The notes beneath the pieces are model-generated. The model saw nothing but the letters and a program-made list of their open reading frames with translations. It was not told the DNA's origin and did no database searches. Below are positions 10,974-11,698 of a stretch of 11,698 nt of DNA, in pieces. Made by a program: the position numbers and the translations under genes. Origin of the DNA: an uncultured Pseudomonadota bacterium (GTDB lineage: Bacteria > Pseudomonadota > Gammaproteobacteria > Steroidobacterales > Steroidobacteraceae); assembly GCA_903890265.1 (NCBI GenBank), contig CAITAM010000515.1, positions 1 to 11,698 on the forward strand, given 5' to 3'. The first letter of the stretch is position 1. Every line of letters begins with the position of its first letter.

Positions 10974-11698
10974 TCAGGCCCCTGCGGCCGCGGCGCTGGC
11001 CGCGACCGCCGCCTCGGCCGCGCGCTCATCGCCGCTCCACTTGGCGAGCACCGCCTTCAGCGCCCTGACGTCGATCGGCTTCGACAGAAAGTCGTCCATC
11101 CCGGCCTCGACGCAGTGGACGCGCTCGGCCTCCATGACGCCGGCCGTCAGGGCAATGATCGGTGTCCGCCGGCCACTCCCTGCCTCGTGCTCGCGGATCG
11201 CCTTCGTCGCCTCGAAGCCGTCCATGCGACCCATGTGGCAGTCCATCAGGATGAGGACGTAGCCGCCGTCCTTCGCGCGCTCAAGCCCCACCTCGCCGTC
11301 GTCGGCGAGGTCGACGGCAAAGCCCGCCTTCTCGACGAGGCGCCTGGCGAGCATCTGGTTGACGGGGTTGTCCTCGATGATCAGGACGCGCCTCGCCGCC
11401 GCCACCGATCCGGCGTCCACCGCCGCGGTCGCTGCCGCCGGGACGCCCGCCGGCGCCGCCGGGGCACTCTCCAGGATGCGGCACTCGTGCAGGGTCTGGC
11501 GCAGCGCCTGGGCGCGATCGACGGCGTTTTGCAGGTTCTCCGGGACGACGAGCGGGTTCGGCACCCGGATGTCGTAGGTGTTTCGCTCGCCCTGCGCGCC
11601 CGAGCCGCGGCAGTGCGCGCGGCTCGTCAGGTTGATGAGGGCGACGTGAAAGAACCGCTCGTCGCGCCTGACGTGTTCGAATACCGTCCCCTCAGCCA
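10974..11698 (-). CDS. Receiver-domain signalling protein, C-terminal part (5' end outside window)
   Basis: The frame is open to the window edge, so the first residues are missing. Counting from an internal GTG at 11564, a receiver domain spans about 58-176: IIEDNPVNQ (acid pair Glu64/Asp65), phospho-acceptor Asp108 in LILMDCHMGRMDG, Thr140 in IIALTAG and Lys162 in FLSKP. This full set argues for a working REC domain of the type found at the end of hybrid histidine kinases. An Ala-rich tail follows. Upstream, a Pro/Ala linker is preceded by in-frame sequence 11565-11696 (FEHVRRDERFFHVALINLTS and onward) with the same high third-position GC, so the gene extends further; GTG 11564 has no ribosome site and is unlikely to be the start. 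I do not recognise the upstream part. A hybrid kinase or a multidomain response regulator are both possible. Confidence 0.8.
   Translation of the reverse strand, partial: AEGTVFEHVRRDERFFHVALINLTSRAHCRGSGAQGERNTYDIRVPNPLVVPENLQNAVDRAQALRQTLHECRILESAPAAPAGVPAAATAAVDAGSVAAARRVLIIEDNPVNQMLARRLVEKAGFAVDLADDGEVGLERAKDGGYVLILMDCHMGRMDGFEATKAIREHEAGSGRRTPIIALTAGVMEAERVHCVEAGMDDFLSKPIDVRALKAVLAKWSGDERAAEAAVAASAAAAGA

Overview
The window is high-GC chromosomal DNA (about two-thirds G+C by eye) with dense, bacterial-style coding. The gene set (YqjD/YqjE-like pair, DUF3309, DUF4398/OmpA lipoproteins, Crp/Fnr regulators without cAMP-receptor hallmarks, PRC-barrel protein, UhpB/NarX-type kinase) points to a gamma- or beta-proteobacterium with an outer membrane. 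I cannot name the genus. No rRNA, tRNA, CRISPR array, insertion sequence or phage module was recognised.

Layout. (1) 1-737, plus strand: the end of a DUF883/YqjD-like gene, a YqjE-like two-helix membrane protein and a small YqjK-like protein, packed stop-to-start. (2) 763-2952, minus strand: Crp/Fnr regulator (Crp-A), DUF3309 membrane peptide and a soluble PAS histidine kinase with no adjacent response regulator. (3) 3179-4587, minus strand: a DUF4398 lipoprotein followed by a DUF4398-OmpA lipoprotein, overlapping by ATGA. (4) 4752-7634, minus strand: a probable four-gene unit of a glycine-zipper DUF1269/YflT-like protein, an exported two-domain VOC protein, a Gly/Tyr-rich small lipoprotein (GTGA overlap) and an MscS channel. 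(5) 7897-9581, plus strand: a second Crp/Fnr regulator (Crp-B), divergent from unit 4, then a two-domain PRC-barrel protein. (6) 9582-11698: a 386-base non-coding stretch with hairpins and a tandem repeat, an Ala/His-rich small protein, a small secreted protein, and the C-terminal receiver part of a larger signalling protein that runs off the window.

Taken together this looks like an envelope and general-stress neighbourhood. It holds ribosome/membrane-tethering YqjD-type proteins, peptidoglycan-binding lipoproteins, a mechanosensitive channel, small membrane peptides, and two related Crp/Fnr regulators on either side of the envelope genes. That Crp-A and Crp-B control the genes around them is an inference from position. 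Each family is known; the less familiar features are the paired regulators with a shared Cys-x-Cys-Tyr tail, the cysteine cluster private to Crp-B, the exported VOC protein inside a channel operon, and the unidentified region in front of the last receiver domain.
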